64,000 nucleotides of DNA from Marinomonas posidonica_A (GCF_043643765.1 NZ_JBHZSP010000016.1:12317-76316); one strand, 5' to 3'; counted from the stretch's first letter, positions 27,658 to 36,778 are shown. Program-made: numbers and translations. The notes: generated from the sequence alone by a model not told the origin.

Positions 27658-27879
27658 CGTATTGCTCCTTTCAGTTTAAATTCACCAAATAAAATCAGGG
27701 TGGTATACAGACATATAAAAAACGTCTTTAACTACCTGTCGTCTCCCATTTAGAAGAACCACTCCATAATCAAACGAAGTGGATTTTGTCTCTTCTTAAA
27801 CAAGGATATAAATTTGCAAGCGATAGAGATTGGCCTCAAAGCGGATATTCACGGGGAAAATCGTGACGAGCGACACAAG

Positions 27880-29016
27880 TTAATTTAGGTATTGTTCATA
27901 GTAAATCTGCCAAGCTTTACTGTTCACTGTGGTGAGTATTTGTCTATTGATGGGTTTGGTGAGTGAGCTGTTTCTTGTCATTATGATGGAATAGTTCTTT
28001 TGCTCTAAATCAAGCGGCAAAACCGTTACACCTTTTAAATAGCCTGAGCTAATCAGAAACTGCATTTCTTCTTTACTGTGTATAAAGGCATCCAAGCGTT
28101 TTTCTTGTAGACCAAGCATAACTTGACTCCACGAGAACAATTGCTGACTATCTTGAAGACCGTGTTCCTGTAAAAAGTCCACGACACTCTGGCCTTTTAA
28201 ATCGGAATCAAGCGCATTCAGATAGGCTATTTTCTTACCGTCTAAATCCTTTACATTGCTTATTTGCGCCCCTAAGCCTTGCAGGGTTAATGCGGATGTC
28301 AATAATGCGGTCACGATGGAGACAAAGCTCACCCCAAAAAACATCAAAATGATCACCAATACTTGCCCTACTCTATGCTTCACCTCAAAGGGACTTCCCT
28401 GCCCCGAAAACACCAATAAGGTTGCCCATATCATGGCGTTGTAAAACCCCCTTAATGGGCCATCGGTAAACAGGGGATTGAGGCTTTTATGTTCTGCTTG
28501 CCAGTACAATAAAGCAGTACAAACCATCATGGATAAGAGCACCAGTAGAACGAAAAGAGTCTCCATAAAAGGGAAGTTTTGCAACAAACGAACAAGACTT
28601 GCCCAACCAGACTCTTCTGCCACTAATACACCAATGTGGCCTTTAAAATAACTGTGAGAAAAGTCTGCCACACCTTCCACATCAGCATTAGGGACAAAAG
28701 GCCCAAGCACCACATCAACCTCTTGCTGACTAAGCGCGCTGACTATGTCTTGATCATCCACAAACTCTGTAAATCGATACGAAAGCTGTAGGCAGTCTGC
28801 TATCTCTCGCCACAAGTCGGCCGTAATGCCAGACCAACCAGCATTATCAATCACAGTAGCATTTGATTCATAAAGGAAAGGAGGAGAAAACTTCACCGCA
28901 ACGATAAGGGGTTTCGTATTATCCGTCTTGGCAACGTCCAAACACTCGGCGTGGGCAACCGTAGCAGTCGCGAGTATGAACAGTCCCATAGCGAGAATAA
29001 AACGAATGAGACTCAT
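27880..29016 (-). CDS. Prokaryotic glutamate-receptor-like channel / family 3 binding protein fusion
   Basis: The 378-residue protein has a signal peptide (cleavage after AHA, residue 23), a first half-lobe of a solute-binding family 3 domain (IVAVKFSPPFLYE, then WSGITADLWREIADCLQLSY), helix M1 (151-171), a pore-like re-entrant loop (188-208) and helix M2 (216-240). The second half-lobe follows (VKDLDGKKIAYLNAL). This is the GluR0 arrangement S1-M1-P-M2-S2. The filter position reads TLLVFSGQGSPF instead of a potassium-type TVGYGD. The start overlaps the HAD gene by 4 bases (ATGA). Ligand and ion are unknown. Confidence 0.82.
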   Translation of the reverse strand: MSLIRFILAMGLFILATATVAHAECLDVAKTDNTKPLIVAVKFSPPFLYESNATVIDNAGWSGITADLWREIADCLQLSYRFTEFVDDQDIVSALSQQEVDVVLGPFVPNADVEGVADFSHSYFKGHIGVLVAEESGWASLVRLLQNFPFMETLFVLLVLLSMMVCTALLYWQAEHKSLNPLFTDGPLRGFYNAMIWATLLVFSGQGSPFEVKHRVGQVLVIILMFFGVSFVSIVTALLTSALTLQGLGAQISNVKDLDGKKIAYLNALDSDLKGQSVVDFLQEHGLQDSQQLFSWSQVMLGLQEKRLDAFIHSKEEMQFLISSGYLKGVTVLPLDLEQKNYSIIMTRNSSLTKPINRQILTTVNSKAWQIYYEQYLN

Positions 29017-29717
29017 GGCTGCCTGCCAGAAAAATACACGTTCATTTGAGCAGGAGAATGAAAATAATATTTCGGCTGGTAACTCACCAAATCTTCGAAT
29101 TTGTTGTAGCCCCACAAAGCCGCAACAGAAGCGATACCAGCACGCTTAGCACAAAGTAAATCGGCTGGGGCATCGCCTATCATTAAAGTGCGTTCAGCGC
29201 AGGCGTCATAGTACTTCATGTAGTCAATCAACACGGTGGGGTCAGGCTTTGCAGGCGCTTGATCCGCTCCCATCACTTGATCAAAATACTGCAACAGGCT
29301 CAAACGATTCAATAATTCCCCTGCTCGTTGGCCGTCCTTCCCTGTGGCAACACATAAGGTTTTCCCTTGTTTTTTTAAGGTTTTTAATAACTCATCCATG
29401 CCTTGGTATGGCTGCACATAAGCCGCCAAATAACGACTGTGACGAACGAAATAGGGAGACAATTCTTCGGGAAGCCCCAACTCCCTCATAATCTGCTTAA
29501 AACCTTTCCCCAAATGCTTCTGATATTCACTGAATAAAGCCTCAACAGAACGACTTGTTACGGAAAATCCAAAATAATCAAATAAAGAAGCTCTAAACGC
29601 CATCTTCATCACCATTAAACTATCGACTATTACCCCATCCATATCAAAAATGAGTAATTGATAATCTTCTGCTGCTTGAGTCACTATATGGTCGTTGTGA
29701 GTATCAAGGTTCGGCAT
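29013..29717 (-). CDS. HAD-superfamily phosphatase
   Basis: The 234-residue HAD hydrolase has motif I FDMDGVIVDSL (nucleophile Asp), motif II CVATGKDGQR, a Lys-Pro-Asp in PAKPDPTVL and motif IV MIGDAPADLLCAKRAG. A helical cap between motifs I and II places it with phosphoglycolate-phosphatase or beta-phosphoglucomutase-like members. The start ATG 29717 overlaps the end of the upstream periplasmic-protein gene by 14 bases; a longer frame to 29834 lies inside that gene. It overlaps the channel gene downstream by 4 bases. The substrate is unknown; it is odd to find it in a transport/sensing operon. Confidence 0.85.
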   Translation of the reverse strand: MPNLDTHNDHIVTQAAEDYQLLIFDMDGVIVDSLMVMKMAFRASLFDYFGFSVTSRSVEALFSEYQKHLGKGFKQIMRELGLPEELSPYFVRHSRYLAAYVQPYQGMDELLKTLKKQGKTLCVATGKDGQRAGELLNRLSLLQYFDQVMGADQAPAKPDPTVLIDYMKYYDACAERTLMIGDAPADLLCAKRAGIASVAALWGYNKFEDLVSYQPKYYFHSPAQMNVYFSGRQP

Positions 29718-30888
29718 ACAAAACCTCTGACACATCGTCAAAAAGATAAAGCCCTGTTTCTTTGGCATACGCCTGATAAATAGCAGGTAAGCGGTTATTA
29801 CAAAACTGTTTGGTTTTGCGAGCCGCCAATCCAACTAAAAACTGCTCCGCTCGTTTAACGCTACTATCAACAAGCGCCAGCTCTTGTCTGTCAAATTTCA
29901 TCAAATTCACCAGCTCTTTGCCCTGCTCCTGACCTGCGATAGCAACCGTCATCATACCGCCGTCGTCGACAAAGTTGGTACCAGCCCCTAAAACAGGGTA
30001 TTTAGCATGAGCAATCGTCCAATGGATCAATTGTTTAGCGGGTACAAACTGATTACTCCTAGCTTGAGTTTTCACTTGCTGATAATTGGCTATCAATAAC
30101 ATGGCTTTATTCTCGTTAGCCTGTTCAACCTGCTGCTTCCATTGTGCAAATGTGTCAACAGTAGCAGGCTCAATAAGCTGTAAAGGAAACCAGCTAAATT
30201 GACGATAACCAGCTAGTTCTCGCTGTGCCGTTGGAGAATTATCATTGAGTGGTAAAACGGCTGTTGCTCTTTCGTCGCCACAATAAAGACTCAAATCCAA
30301 TAAGGTTTCAGACAGGGAAACGAAATTCTTATGCTCATAGATTCCTTGGGTATTGACGGCCTCAAAGTAGCCATATGGCTTCACACTGTAATTCACGCCG
30401 GCAAAGATAATTTGTGGCAAAGCGTCCCAGTCTTTTAAGTACGTTTGTTGATAGAAATCGATATTCTGATCAGGGCAATCCTGACTGAATAGCTGCTCTG
30501 CCAGACTTTGCTCAGGGAAACGCTTATCCTCATAGGCAAGATAATGCGCACCAATCAGCTGTTGCGCCAAATCATCGACCAAAAGAATGTAGTTTGGCTT
30601 CCAATCGTTAATGCCATACAAAACGTCCCTTGTTGCACGACGACGAAAATTACACCCATTATGGTTTTTTAAATCCATGTAATGAAAGCGAACCTGTGTA
30701 GACGGAAAGTCGCTTTTAAGTTTATTTAGTATGCCTTCATCGATTGAGTTAACCCAACTCAAATCCGTGTTATAGGAATGAATCACATACACCCTAGGCT
30801 CGTTCTTTTTATGCTGCCAAACCAATACCACAGCAATAGATACGACAAACAGAATGGTCAATTTAATGGCACTGTTAATCATTTTCAT
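29704..30888 (-). CDS. Periplasmic ABC-type substrate-binding-like protein
   Basis: The 394-residue protein has an N-terminal membrane anchor or uncleaved signal (IKLTILFVVSIAVVLVWQH, residues 8-26). It has a two-lobe fold starting VYVIHSYNTDLSWVNSIDEG, with YILLVDDLAQQLIGAHYL and, in lobe two, AVLPLNDNSPTAQRELAG. This resembles uncharacterised periplasmic proteins of the ABC_sub_bind type (PF04392), some of which are sensory rather than transport components. AGGAG lies 9 bases upstream of the ATG. No cognate ATPase is near; the partners are an SLC13-like permease upstream and a HAD enzyme and receptor channel downstream. Confidence 0.7.
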   Translation of the reverse strand: MKMINSAIKLTILFVVSIAVVLVWQHKKNEPRVYVIHSYNTDLSWVNSIDEGILNKLKSDFPSTQVRFHYMDLKNHNGCNFRRRATRDVLYGINDWKPNYILLVDDLAQQLIGAHYLAYEDKRFPEQSLAEQLFSQDCPDQNIDFYQQTYLKDWDALPQIIFAGVNYSVKPYGYFEAVNTQGIYEHKNFVSLSETLLDLSLYCGDERATAVLPLNDNSPTAQRELAGYRQFSWFPLQLIEPATVDTFAQWKQQVEQANENKAMLLIANYQQVKTQARSNQFVPAKQLIHWTIAHAKYPVLGAGTNFVDDGGMMTVAIAGQEQGKELVNLMKFDRQELALVDSSVKRAEQFLVGLAARKTKQFCNNRLPAIYQAYAKETGLYLFDDVSEVLYAEP

Positions 30889-30901
30889 GTTTTCAATCTC
30901 C

Positions 30902-32371
30902 TTAAATCAATGCTTGATGCGTCCAATAAGTTAAAGAGGCACATAATGCGACCACCCGAGCAAAACAGAACCAAAGATTGGATGTCAGAAAGGCTTTCTG
31001 CATGTCTTTGTGCAATAGTTTTTCATCGTTTAAAGCTGAACCGACCTGTGCGGCGACACCGTGTTGATAGGAAAATATGAAAGATTCACTCAGTAATAAC
31101 AGGCAAAAGCCCAGAACCCAAGGAGACAAAGCAGAACTGCCTGAAACAGAAATCAAGACACTCATTAAAATGACAAAAGTAGGCGCGCCTGGGAAAAACA
31201 GACGAGTGCCAAAGACCACCAGACTAAGCAATAAAATACCTTCAAGTGGGCGGTTTGAGATGTATATTCCCAGCCACTTTAAGTGTTCAAATACTAATAA
31301 ATCTAAATTCAAATGTTGGATCATCGGGCCCCAAGACACAATGGAGGCAATAAACAACAAGGTAGGCCAATCGACTCGACTGCGCATATCGGCAACTGTT
31401 AAACCATCAAACAAAAAGACCGCCATAGCAATGAATAAGGCAATCCAAGCCAATTCGATATGGTGAAAAGACATGGTTAAAATAGCGCCGACTAAGATCA
31501 TCATGGAGACCATGGCGCCTTTCTCTTTATTGTCTAGGCCGCCCAATGATTTAAATTCTTGCTTTAACCTCTCTATTTCATGACTCGAAACTGTCTCTTC
31601 ATGACGACAACGCCATAACAGCCATAACAGATAAAAGGCCAATAAAACTAAACCTGCTATAAAAGTGCTTTGCAGCCAATTGCCCCACTGAAAGTAGAAC
31701 TGCGTCTGCATATCCAAAAAGCCTAGCATCACAAAATTAAGAGGATTTCCCGTTAAAAATACGGTGCAAAGCAAGAAACCACCTTGGAGTGCACTCACTT
31801 GCAACGTCGCCTGACGATGAGGGTTGCTGGACAATCTTGCGAGGTCTAATGCCAAAGGCGTCATAATGGCAGACCGTCCTAATGGCGAAGGGATAAGAGT
31901 AGATAGTGACACCCCCAGACCAAATAGAATAAAGGGTTGCGTAAAACGATTATTTGGTAAGCTGGTGATCAGCCATAAAGAAATTCTTCTTGCTAAACCG
32001 GAAGAACTTATCATGGCGGCGAATAAAAACATGCCGAGCACCAAGAAAATGACATTTGATCCGAACCCAGCCATCACCACATCTCGTGGCGCTAAATTCA
32101 ATATTACGGATAACGCAGTGACCAAGAGAGAAGGCACAAAATTAGGTGTGAGTCTAAACACCCACATGCTCACAGCACCTGCAATGAGCGCCAAAAAAAT
32201 CACGCCCTCAGAACCCGACTGATCAACAACCTGTTGAGGCAATTTGAAGAACAAAAATAAGGGGAGAGATAACGTCACCAGCCAACCAATGAGTTTAAAA
32301 AGTGCCTCATTTTTAATACTGGAATTTATTTCAGCCGATTCCAAAGCGGATTTATCAAGAATATCGTTCAT
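30902..32371 (-). CDS. SLC13/DASS-type anion permease
   Basis: The 489-residue inner-membrane protein has about 11-12 hydrophobic segments. The two DASS/ArsB-like repeats are visible in FLVLGMFLFAAMISSSGLA with SLSTLIPSPLGRSAIMTP, and in FIASIVSWGPMIQHLNLDLL with LFFPGAPTFVILMSVLIS. The family imports di- and tricarboxylates or sulfate with sodium, or exports anions. The start is taken at ATG 32371; ATG 32389 is an alternative and neither has a strong ribosome site. First gene of a four-gene operon. Confidence 0.8.
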   Translation of the reverse strand: MNDILDKSALESAEINSSIKNEALFKLIGWLVTLSLPLFLFFKLPQQVVDQSGSEGVIFLALIAGAVSMWVFRLTPNFVPSLLVTALSVILNLAPRDVVMAGFGSNVIFLVLGMFLFAAMISSSGLARRISLWLITSLPNNRFTQPFILFGLGVSLSTLIPSPLGRSAIMTPLALDLARLSSNPHRQATLQVSALQGGFLLCTVFLTGNPLNFVMLGFLDMQTQFYFQWGNWLQSTFIAGLVLLAFYLLWLLWRCRHEETVSSHEIERLKQEFKSLGGLDNKEKGAMVSMMILVGAILTMSFHHIELAWIALFIAMAVFLFDGLTVADMRSRVDWPTLLFIASIVSWGPMIQHLNLDLLVFEHLKWLGIYISNRPLEGILLLSLVVFGTRLFFPGAPTFVILMSVLISVSGSSALSPWVLGFCLLLLSESFIFSYQHGVAAQVGSALNDEKLLHKDMQKAFLTSNLWFCFARVVALCASLTYWTHQALI

Positions 32372-32389
32372 ATAATACGCTCTAATCAT

Positions 32390-32910
32390 TATTTAAAAAG
32401 ATAAAACATCTTCTTAAATAACGAACGATATAACTTGGTGAAAACACTTAAAAAATACGACTTTATTATTTATAACATCACGATATATATTTTCATAAAA
32501 CTATGAAAACAATTAGAAAATATAAAAATAACGATAACAGCATAGGCATCTTATAAAATAGACAAATAGCATTTTCGTATTACTTTCTATCGCTTCCATT
32601 CAACCGCTAAGTCAAACAACAAATCCCTTTTATCTAGAGAAGGTGAAACATTCAGACATAGAGTAAACAAGAACATTGAAATCGAAAAACTTACAAAAGA
32701 TAACAAATAGTTAGCTCAACATAATCTGCAACCCAACCCTATCACCATGCTATTTTCCATGGTTATAAACGGCCTGAATCGCATTTTTACAATCAGATTC
32801 ACCGTCCATTCGCATATTTCACCGCATACTCAGTATGAACCACCAATTAAAAAACCTAATTTGAGATCTAGGATTAAAGTTCAAACCGAAATCATAAAAG
32901 GAATTAAATT
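32390..32910. other. 520-bp AT-rich divergent promoter region
   Basis: Very AT-rich sequence between the SLC13 operon and the AAA+/AraC regulator gene. It must carry both promoters. No sigma-54 element, strong inverted repeat or small gene was identified. Confidence 0.45.
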
Positions 32911-34098
32911 ATGATAAATGAGCTATCCTATAGTTATATACCCCCTAATGATTTACGCGTTACACCATACAGTTTTACTTCTCAACGTTATCAGAATTAC
33001 CCTATTCTTGGGCATTCTGATGCCATCATTCGAGTAAAAAAGCAGATAGAGTTCGCTTCTCGCCTCCCTTTTGCCATCTTTCTTTCCGGTGAAAATGGCT
33101 GTGAAAAAACCGCAGCCGCTTGGCATATTCATCATCTTAGTAAGAAACAAAAAGGCAAATTTATCTGCGTTCCAGCCAATCTAATTGATGCGATCTCTTA
33201 CAAAGAGCACTTATTAAAAAGCATGCAGTTAGCAAAAGAGGGGACGCTTTATATCGAAGACATTGATTATTTAAGTGACGCCAACAAAGATGTCTTAATC
33301 TCTCTTTTCTCAGATGACGATTTTTTTATGGGCCTGAAGCAAAATCAGATTCATCTCATCATCTCATGCGCAAAAATGGATCTTTCCTGTCAGCCTCAAC
33401 AATGGATGAATGAAATATTCGGCGTCACTACCCCTCAGTTTAACTTTCATCTACCGCCGTTAAGAGAACGACCTGAAGACATCCAAGAACACATAGGCTT
33501 TATCTTATCTAGCCTCGAACTGAACTTAGACATAACAGACTCCGCCCTATCTCTGCTAAAACAATACGATTGGCCTGGTAATATCGTCGAATTACATAGA
33601 CTGATCTTATTTTTGGCGTCGTGTTGTGATGCCAAAATAACCGCCAAAGACATTCTTGACCTTGGCATTATTGACATCACCTCACCGCCTTTCAAAGACG
33701 AGCTCATTGACCGACTACTCAGTCACCAACTGGATGGTTATGACCACCTTCACCCCAGTATTCAAAAAGCATTAAACTTTCTAAGTCTAAACTTTCTAGA
33801 TGAAGTATGTTTAGAAGGCGTTGCCGCCGCTGCCTTTACTAGCCCATCCCACCTATCCTTTCTGTTCAGAGAGCATTTAAGCCTCTCGTTTAAACCCTTA
33901 CTCAATCAAATGAGGATTGAGTTTGCTAAACGTAAAATAGCTGAATATCCCAATCACAGTATTACGGATATTTGTCTACAATCTGGGTTTGGTGATTTGA
34001 GTCATTTTGAGAAAATGTTCAAGCGTTATTCTGGCTGCACGCCCAGAGAATACCGAAACCAGCAGCGTAAGAAACGTAAACATGCTTATGCTTCATAA
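32911..34098 (+). CDS. AAA+ (sigma-54-activator-like, degenerate) / AraC fusion regulator
   Basis: The 395-residue protein joins two unrelated regulator modules. Residues 30-230 resemble an NtrC-type AAA+ domain: Walker A GENGCEKT (60-67), Walker B GTLYIEDI (111-118), FHLPPLRERPEDI (179-191) and WPGNIVEL (221-228). The GAFTGA loop that touches sigma-54 is absent, because only about 20 residues lie between the helix after Walker A and Walker B. Residues 290-390 are an AraC-type DNA-binding domain (IADICLQSGFGD-like: SITDICLQSGFGDLSHFEKM). It cannot be a normal sigma-54 activator. It sits between the SLC13 operon and the DUF2589 cluster; its targets are unknown. Confidence 0.8.
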   Translation: MINELSYSYIPPNDLRVTPYSFTSQRYQNYPILGHSDAIIRVKKQIEFASRLPFAIFLSGENGCEKTAAAWHIHHLSKKQKGKFICVPANLIDAISYKEHLLKSMQLAKEGTLYIEDIDYLSDANKDVLISLFSDDDFFMGLKQNQIHLIISCAKMDLSCQPQQWMNEIFGVTTPQFNFHLPPLRERPEDIQEHIGFILSSLELNLDITDSALSLLKQYDWPGNIVELHRLILFLASCCDAKITAKDILDLGIIDITSPPFKDELIDRLLSHQLDGYDHLHPSIQKALNFLSLNFLDEVCLEGVAAAAFTSPSHLSFLFREHLSLSFKPLLNQMRIEFAKRKIAEYPNHSITDICLQSGFGDLSHFEKMFKRYSGCTPREYRNQQRKKRKHAYAS

Positions 34099-34139
34099 CA
34101 AGAAAGTCATCGTGTCTAAGGTATAACCACTAGATGAAA

Positions 34140-34167
34140 AAATCTCTGACGCAAGCGTCAGAGATTT
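34140..34167 (+). terminator. Terminator after the AAA+/AraC gene
   Basis: A 13-bp stem (AAATCTCTGACGC and complement) with a very short loop, followed by a modest T-run, 41 bases past the stop codon. Confidence 0.75.
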
Positions 34168-34440
34168 ATTAACAAACATCCGCTAGTTTCCAGCCGCTTT
34201 AGAATGAGATTTAGCGTCTTCTGAATACGTATCACATCGTCATTGACTGTGACTAAAATTAGCCGACACATTGATTTATAAGCCGTTTTCAATTCCCCCC
34301 AAACAAACGAATAAGTCTTTCAACATTAAACGGACATGAATCTTAGGGATCGGCGAAAGTTCGGCTTTTTCGCGTCAAAAAACGGCATATTTGCAAGCGA
34401 TTAGCGCCAAAAAAACACAGTCAAATTGCGCATGATGATT

Positions 34441-34478
34441 CCCCTCATTTGACCAAGTTTTAAACAAAACACTTATCT
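34441..34478 (+). promoter_or_regulatory. Candidate promoter and shared element upstream of the DUF2589 cluster
   Basis: CCCCTCATTTGACCAAG (34441-34457) includes a -35-like TTGACC, followed 18 bases on by TTATCT. The same element recurs almost identically at 37481-37498 before an orphan gene. The rest of the 574-bp gap (34099-34672) shows only the terminator above. Confidence 0.55.
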
Positions 34479-34672
34479 AACCTGACACAGTCATCTCATC
34501 AGCCTGTTATGCAATGACTTAAATTTTTAATGCTGACATCCAGTCGTCTACAAACGGTTATGAAATCAGGGGATTGGACATTTCAGCAATAAGAAAGGTT
34601 GAGAAAGATGATAAGCAGAGCAGGAAATTCGCTCTAAAAACGCTCAAATTTTTGATAATCAAGGAGACAATA

Positions 34673-35305
34673 ATGTCTGGATTAGCTTCAATGGCACAAC
34701 AATTTAGCGGCTTACCGATGAAATCCCTTCTCGGTGCCCCTCTGAAAGCAGCAACCGATGCCAACGGCATGATGGCACGCACTCAAACCCAGTTCATGTT
34801 GAGTACCTGCTTCGACAAAAAAGGCGATGATTTGGAACCCATTATGGTGTCTTTCAACATCACTCGCTCAATTGTTAAACCGGATGGCACGGCCGCGACG
34901 CCCCCAACCGCAACAGTCAAATTCACGCTACCTTTGCTGACATTGATCCCGCTCAACTCTTTGGCAGTAGACGACGTGAAAGTACACTTTGAAATGGAAG
35001 TCAAAAGCTCTACGTCAAAAGACAATGAAAGCAGCCAAGAGCAAGAAACGGCTGCTAAAGCGGATATCACAGCCAAATACAATGCGGGCTTATTCTCCGT
35101 TGAAGTACATGGCTCAGTTTCCCATAACAGTAAGTCTTCCTCTTCTCAGAAAGAGCATTACGAAGCGTCTAACCAGGCCAAGTACGAAGTAGATGTGCAC
35201 GCTGGACAACTGCCTCTGCCAACGGGTGTGACCACCATTATCAATGCCTTCACTAAAAACATCGATCCAATCATGTTGAAAGATGAAGCAACAGCCGCTC
35301 AATAA
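34673..35305 (+). CDS. DUF2589 protein, copy 1
   Basis: This 210-residue protein of the DUF2589 family (function unknown) opens with SMAQQFSGLPMKSLLGAPLK. It has the family core TLPLLTLIPLNSLAVDDVKV followed by FEMEVKSSTSKD, ending in an amphipathic PLPTGVTTIINAF. No signal peptide or membrane helix is visible, so it is probably cytoplasmic; the beta-rich core and QMEVKSS strand suggest a stacking or assembling protein, but that is a guess. The start ATG 34673 has AAGGAG 6 bases upstream. It is first of three DUF2589 genes in a row. Confidence 0.8.
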   Translation: MSGLASMAQQFSGLPMKSLLGAPLKAATDANGMMARTQTQFMLSTCFDKKGDDLEPIMVSFNITRSIVKPDGTAATPPTATVKFTLPLLTLIPLNSLAVDDVKVHFEMEVKSSTSKDNESSQEQETAAKADITAKYNAGLFSVEVHGSVSHNSKSSSSQKEHYEASNQAKYEVDVHAGQLPLPTGVTTIINAFTKNIDPIMLKDEATAAQ

Positions 35306-35326
35306 CGGTTCAACCTAGTGAGTAGC

Positions 35327-35353
35327 GTGGAAGCGAGTTAATCTCGCTTCCAC
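35327..35353 (+). terminator. Hairpin between DUF2589 copies 1 and 2
   Basis: An 11-bp stem (GTGGAAGCGAG and complement) with a 5-base loop and a poor T-run. It may be a partial terminator that lowers expression of the downstream copies. Confidence 0.6.
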
Positions 35354-35385
35354 TTTCCGCTTTTTATATAAAAAAGGAAAAGAGA

Positions 35386-35886
35386 ATGATTGAATTTCAA
35401 GCGTTAATGCGTGCTATCCATAAGAGCGTTAAGGATGCTGCTAAATCCGTTGAAGGTGAAACCATCGATTTCATCAAACGTTTTTTTGATGAAGAAGAAA
35501 GAGACGACCCAAAAGATCCACACAATACGACCCCCGTATTGCGCCCCAAAACCTGTGCTATGGAGTTTCCCAGTCGTACCGCGGATGGCATTGAAAATGT
35601 CACGGCCGAAATCCCCATTTTGGCACTCTGCCCTATTTCTTCCCCACGGATCACTGAAGTGAAATTTTCAACGGAATTGGAAGTGACCACCAGTAAAGAC
35701 GACAAACTCATGGTGTCTTTCCCAGATCCAAATAAGAAACGCAGTCTCATGGGAGGGAATAAAGACAGCTCTGACTCAGCCAACACCAAAATTGAAATCA
35801 CCTTAACGGGAAGCGAACCGCCAGAAGGCTTAAAACGCCTAATCGAAGGTTATGAGCGCACCTTAAGAGCACAAATTCCAGGCTAA
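35386..35886 (+). CDS. DUF2589 protein, divergent copy 2
   Basis: The 166-residue protein lacks the QFSGLPMK N-terminus of copies 1 and 3 but keeps the DUF2589 core order: a proline-rich strand AEIPILALCPISSPRITEVK, then a strand TELEVTTSKDDKL matching MEVKSS-type strands of its neighbours. The charged N-terminal helix (VKDAAKSVEGETIDFIKRFF) may replace the membrane-like start of the others. AAGGAAAAG lies before the ATG. It presumably acts with copies 1 and 3; its function is unknown. Confidence 0.72.
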   Translation: MIEFQALMRAIHKSVKDAAKSVEGETIDFIKRFFDEEERDDPKDPHNTTPVLRPKTCAMEFPSRTADGIENVTAEIPILALCPISSPRITEVKFSTELEVTTSKDDKLMVSFPDPNKKRSLMGGNKDSSDSANTKIEITLTGSEPPEGLKRLIEGYERTLRAQIPG

Positions 35887-35919
35887 TTCAGCTTAATGTA
35901 TGATTAGAAGGAACACCCA

Positions 35920-36522
35920 ATGGCCACTAAAAGTATCGCAAATCAATTTTCGGGACTGCCGATGAAAGCACTCATTGGTGCGCCCTTAAAAGCCGCCACC
36001 GATGCCAATGCAATGATTGCGCAATCTCAAACACAGTTCATCATCTCCAACTGCTTTGAAAAAGCTTCTGAGGAAAGCAACGACCTGCGTCCAGTGATGA
36101 TTAAGTTTCAATTAGAGAGGCAGGTACTGACAACGCAAGGTACCCCTAGTGCGAAGCCAATAAAAATGGACTTCGCGATCCCGTTAATGACCTTAATTCC
36201 GATTAATTCACTGGCAATTGAGACGCTGAAAATTTCCTTTCAAATGGAAGTCAAAAGCTCACGAGAATTTACCAAAGAAACCTCAACAGAACGTAAACAA
36301 CGCTCTACTAGCAAAGGCATGACAGACGCTTATAAGTCTCATGAATTTGATACCGAACTACATGGAACCTTATCGAGTAAAGGTAAAGACTCTGGTAATT
36401 CTTCCGCGGGCGCTAATTACGAAGTCAGCCTGACCGCAGGACAATTGCCATTGCCCAAAGGTATGACAGCGATTTTGGATATATTCACCAAAAACTTGGC
36501 CCCACTTCCAGCAAAAGATTAG
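35920..36522 (+). CDS. DUF2589 protein, copy 3
   Basis: The 200-residue protein is a close paralogue of copy 1: it opens SIANQFSGLPMKALIGAPLK, then AATDANAMIAQSQTQFI, with the core IPLMTLIPINSLAIETLKIS and FQMEVKSSREF, and the same ending PLPKGMTAILDIF. The middle differs, as in paralogues kept for hetero-assembly. It starts 33 bases after copy 2 with AAGGAA upstream, so the three genes are one unit. Confidence 0.8.
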   Translation: MATKSIANQFSGLPMKALIGAPLKAATDANAMIAQSQTQFIISNCFEKASEESNDLRPVMIKFQLERQVLTTQGTPSAKPIKMDFAIPLMTLIPINSLAIETLKISFQMEVKSSREFTKETSTERKQRSTSKGMTDAYKSHEFDTELHGTLSSKGKDSGNSSAGANYEVSLTAGQLPLPKGMTAILDIFTKNLAPLPAKD

Positions 36523-36547
36523 CATCACCTTAATAAGGAGAAACAAG

Positions 36548-36766
36548 ATGAGTGTTAAAACTGAAATCAACTGCCCAGATTGCCAATCCCCTATCGTTAT
36601 TGAATCCAATTTACTGCTAGCGGGGCAAAGCTTTAAGTGTTCCAATCCTAAATGTCACACCTCTATTTCCCTTTCTTTCTCGGAAACACAAAAAGTGGCT
36701 CAGGCATTCAATAAGTTTGAAGAAATTCGCCAGGACGCCGTAGAACAAGCACAACACGTCTCATGA
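36548..36766 (+). CDS. Small zinc-ribbon protein
   Basis: The 72-residue protein has two metal knuckles, INCPDCQSPIV and FKCSNPKCHTSIS, giving a C-x2-C...C-x4-C zinc ribbon. A helical tail (QKVAQAFNKFEEIRQDAVEQ) may be a docking helix. It follows DUF2589 copy 3 by 25 bases with AAGGAG upstream and ends the cluster, suggesting a partner or assembly factor. Confidence 0.78.
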   Translation: MSVKTEINCPDCQSPIVIESNLLLAGQSFKCSNPKCHTSISLSFSETQKVAQAFNKFEEIRQDAVEQAQHVS

Positions 36767-36778
36767 AACACAAACGAT

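Noticed and set aside
32911..34098. The AAA+/AraC protein as activator of the sigma-54-type purine promoters
   Set aside because: It lacks the GAFTGA loop needed to contact sigma-54 and sits away from those genes.
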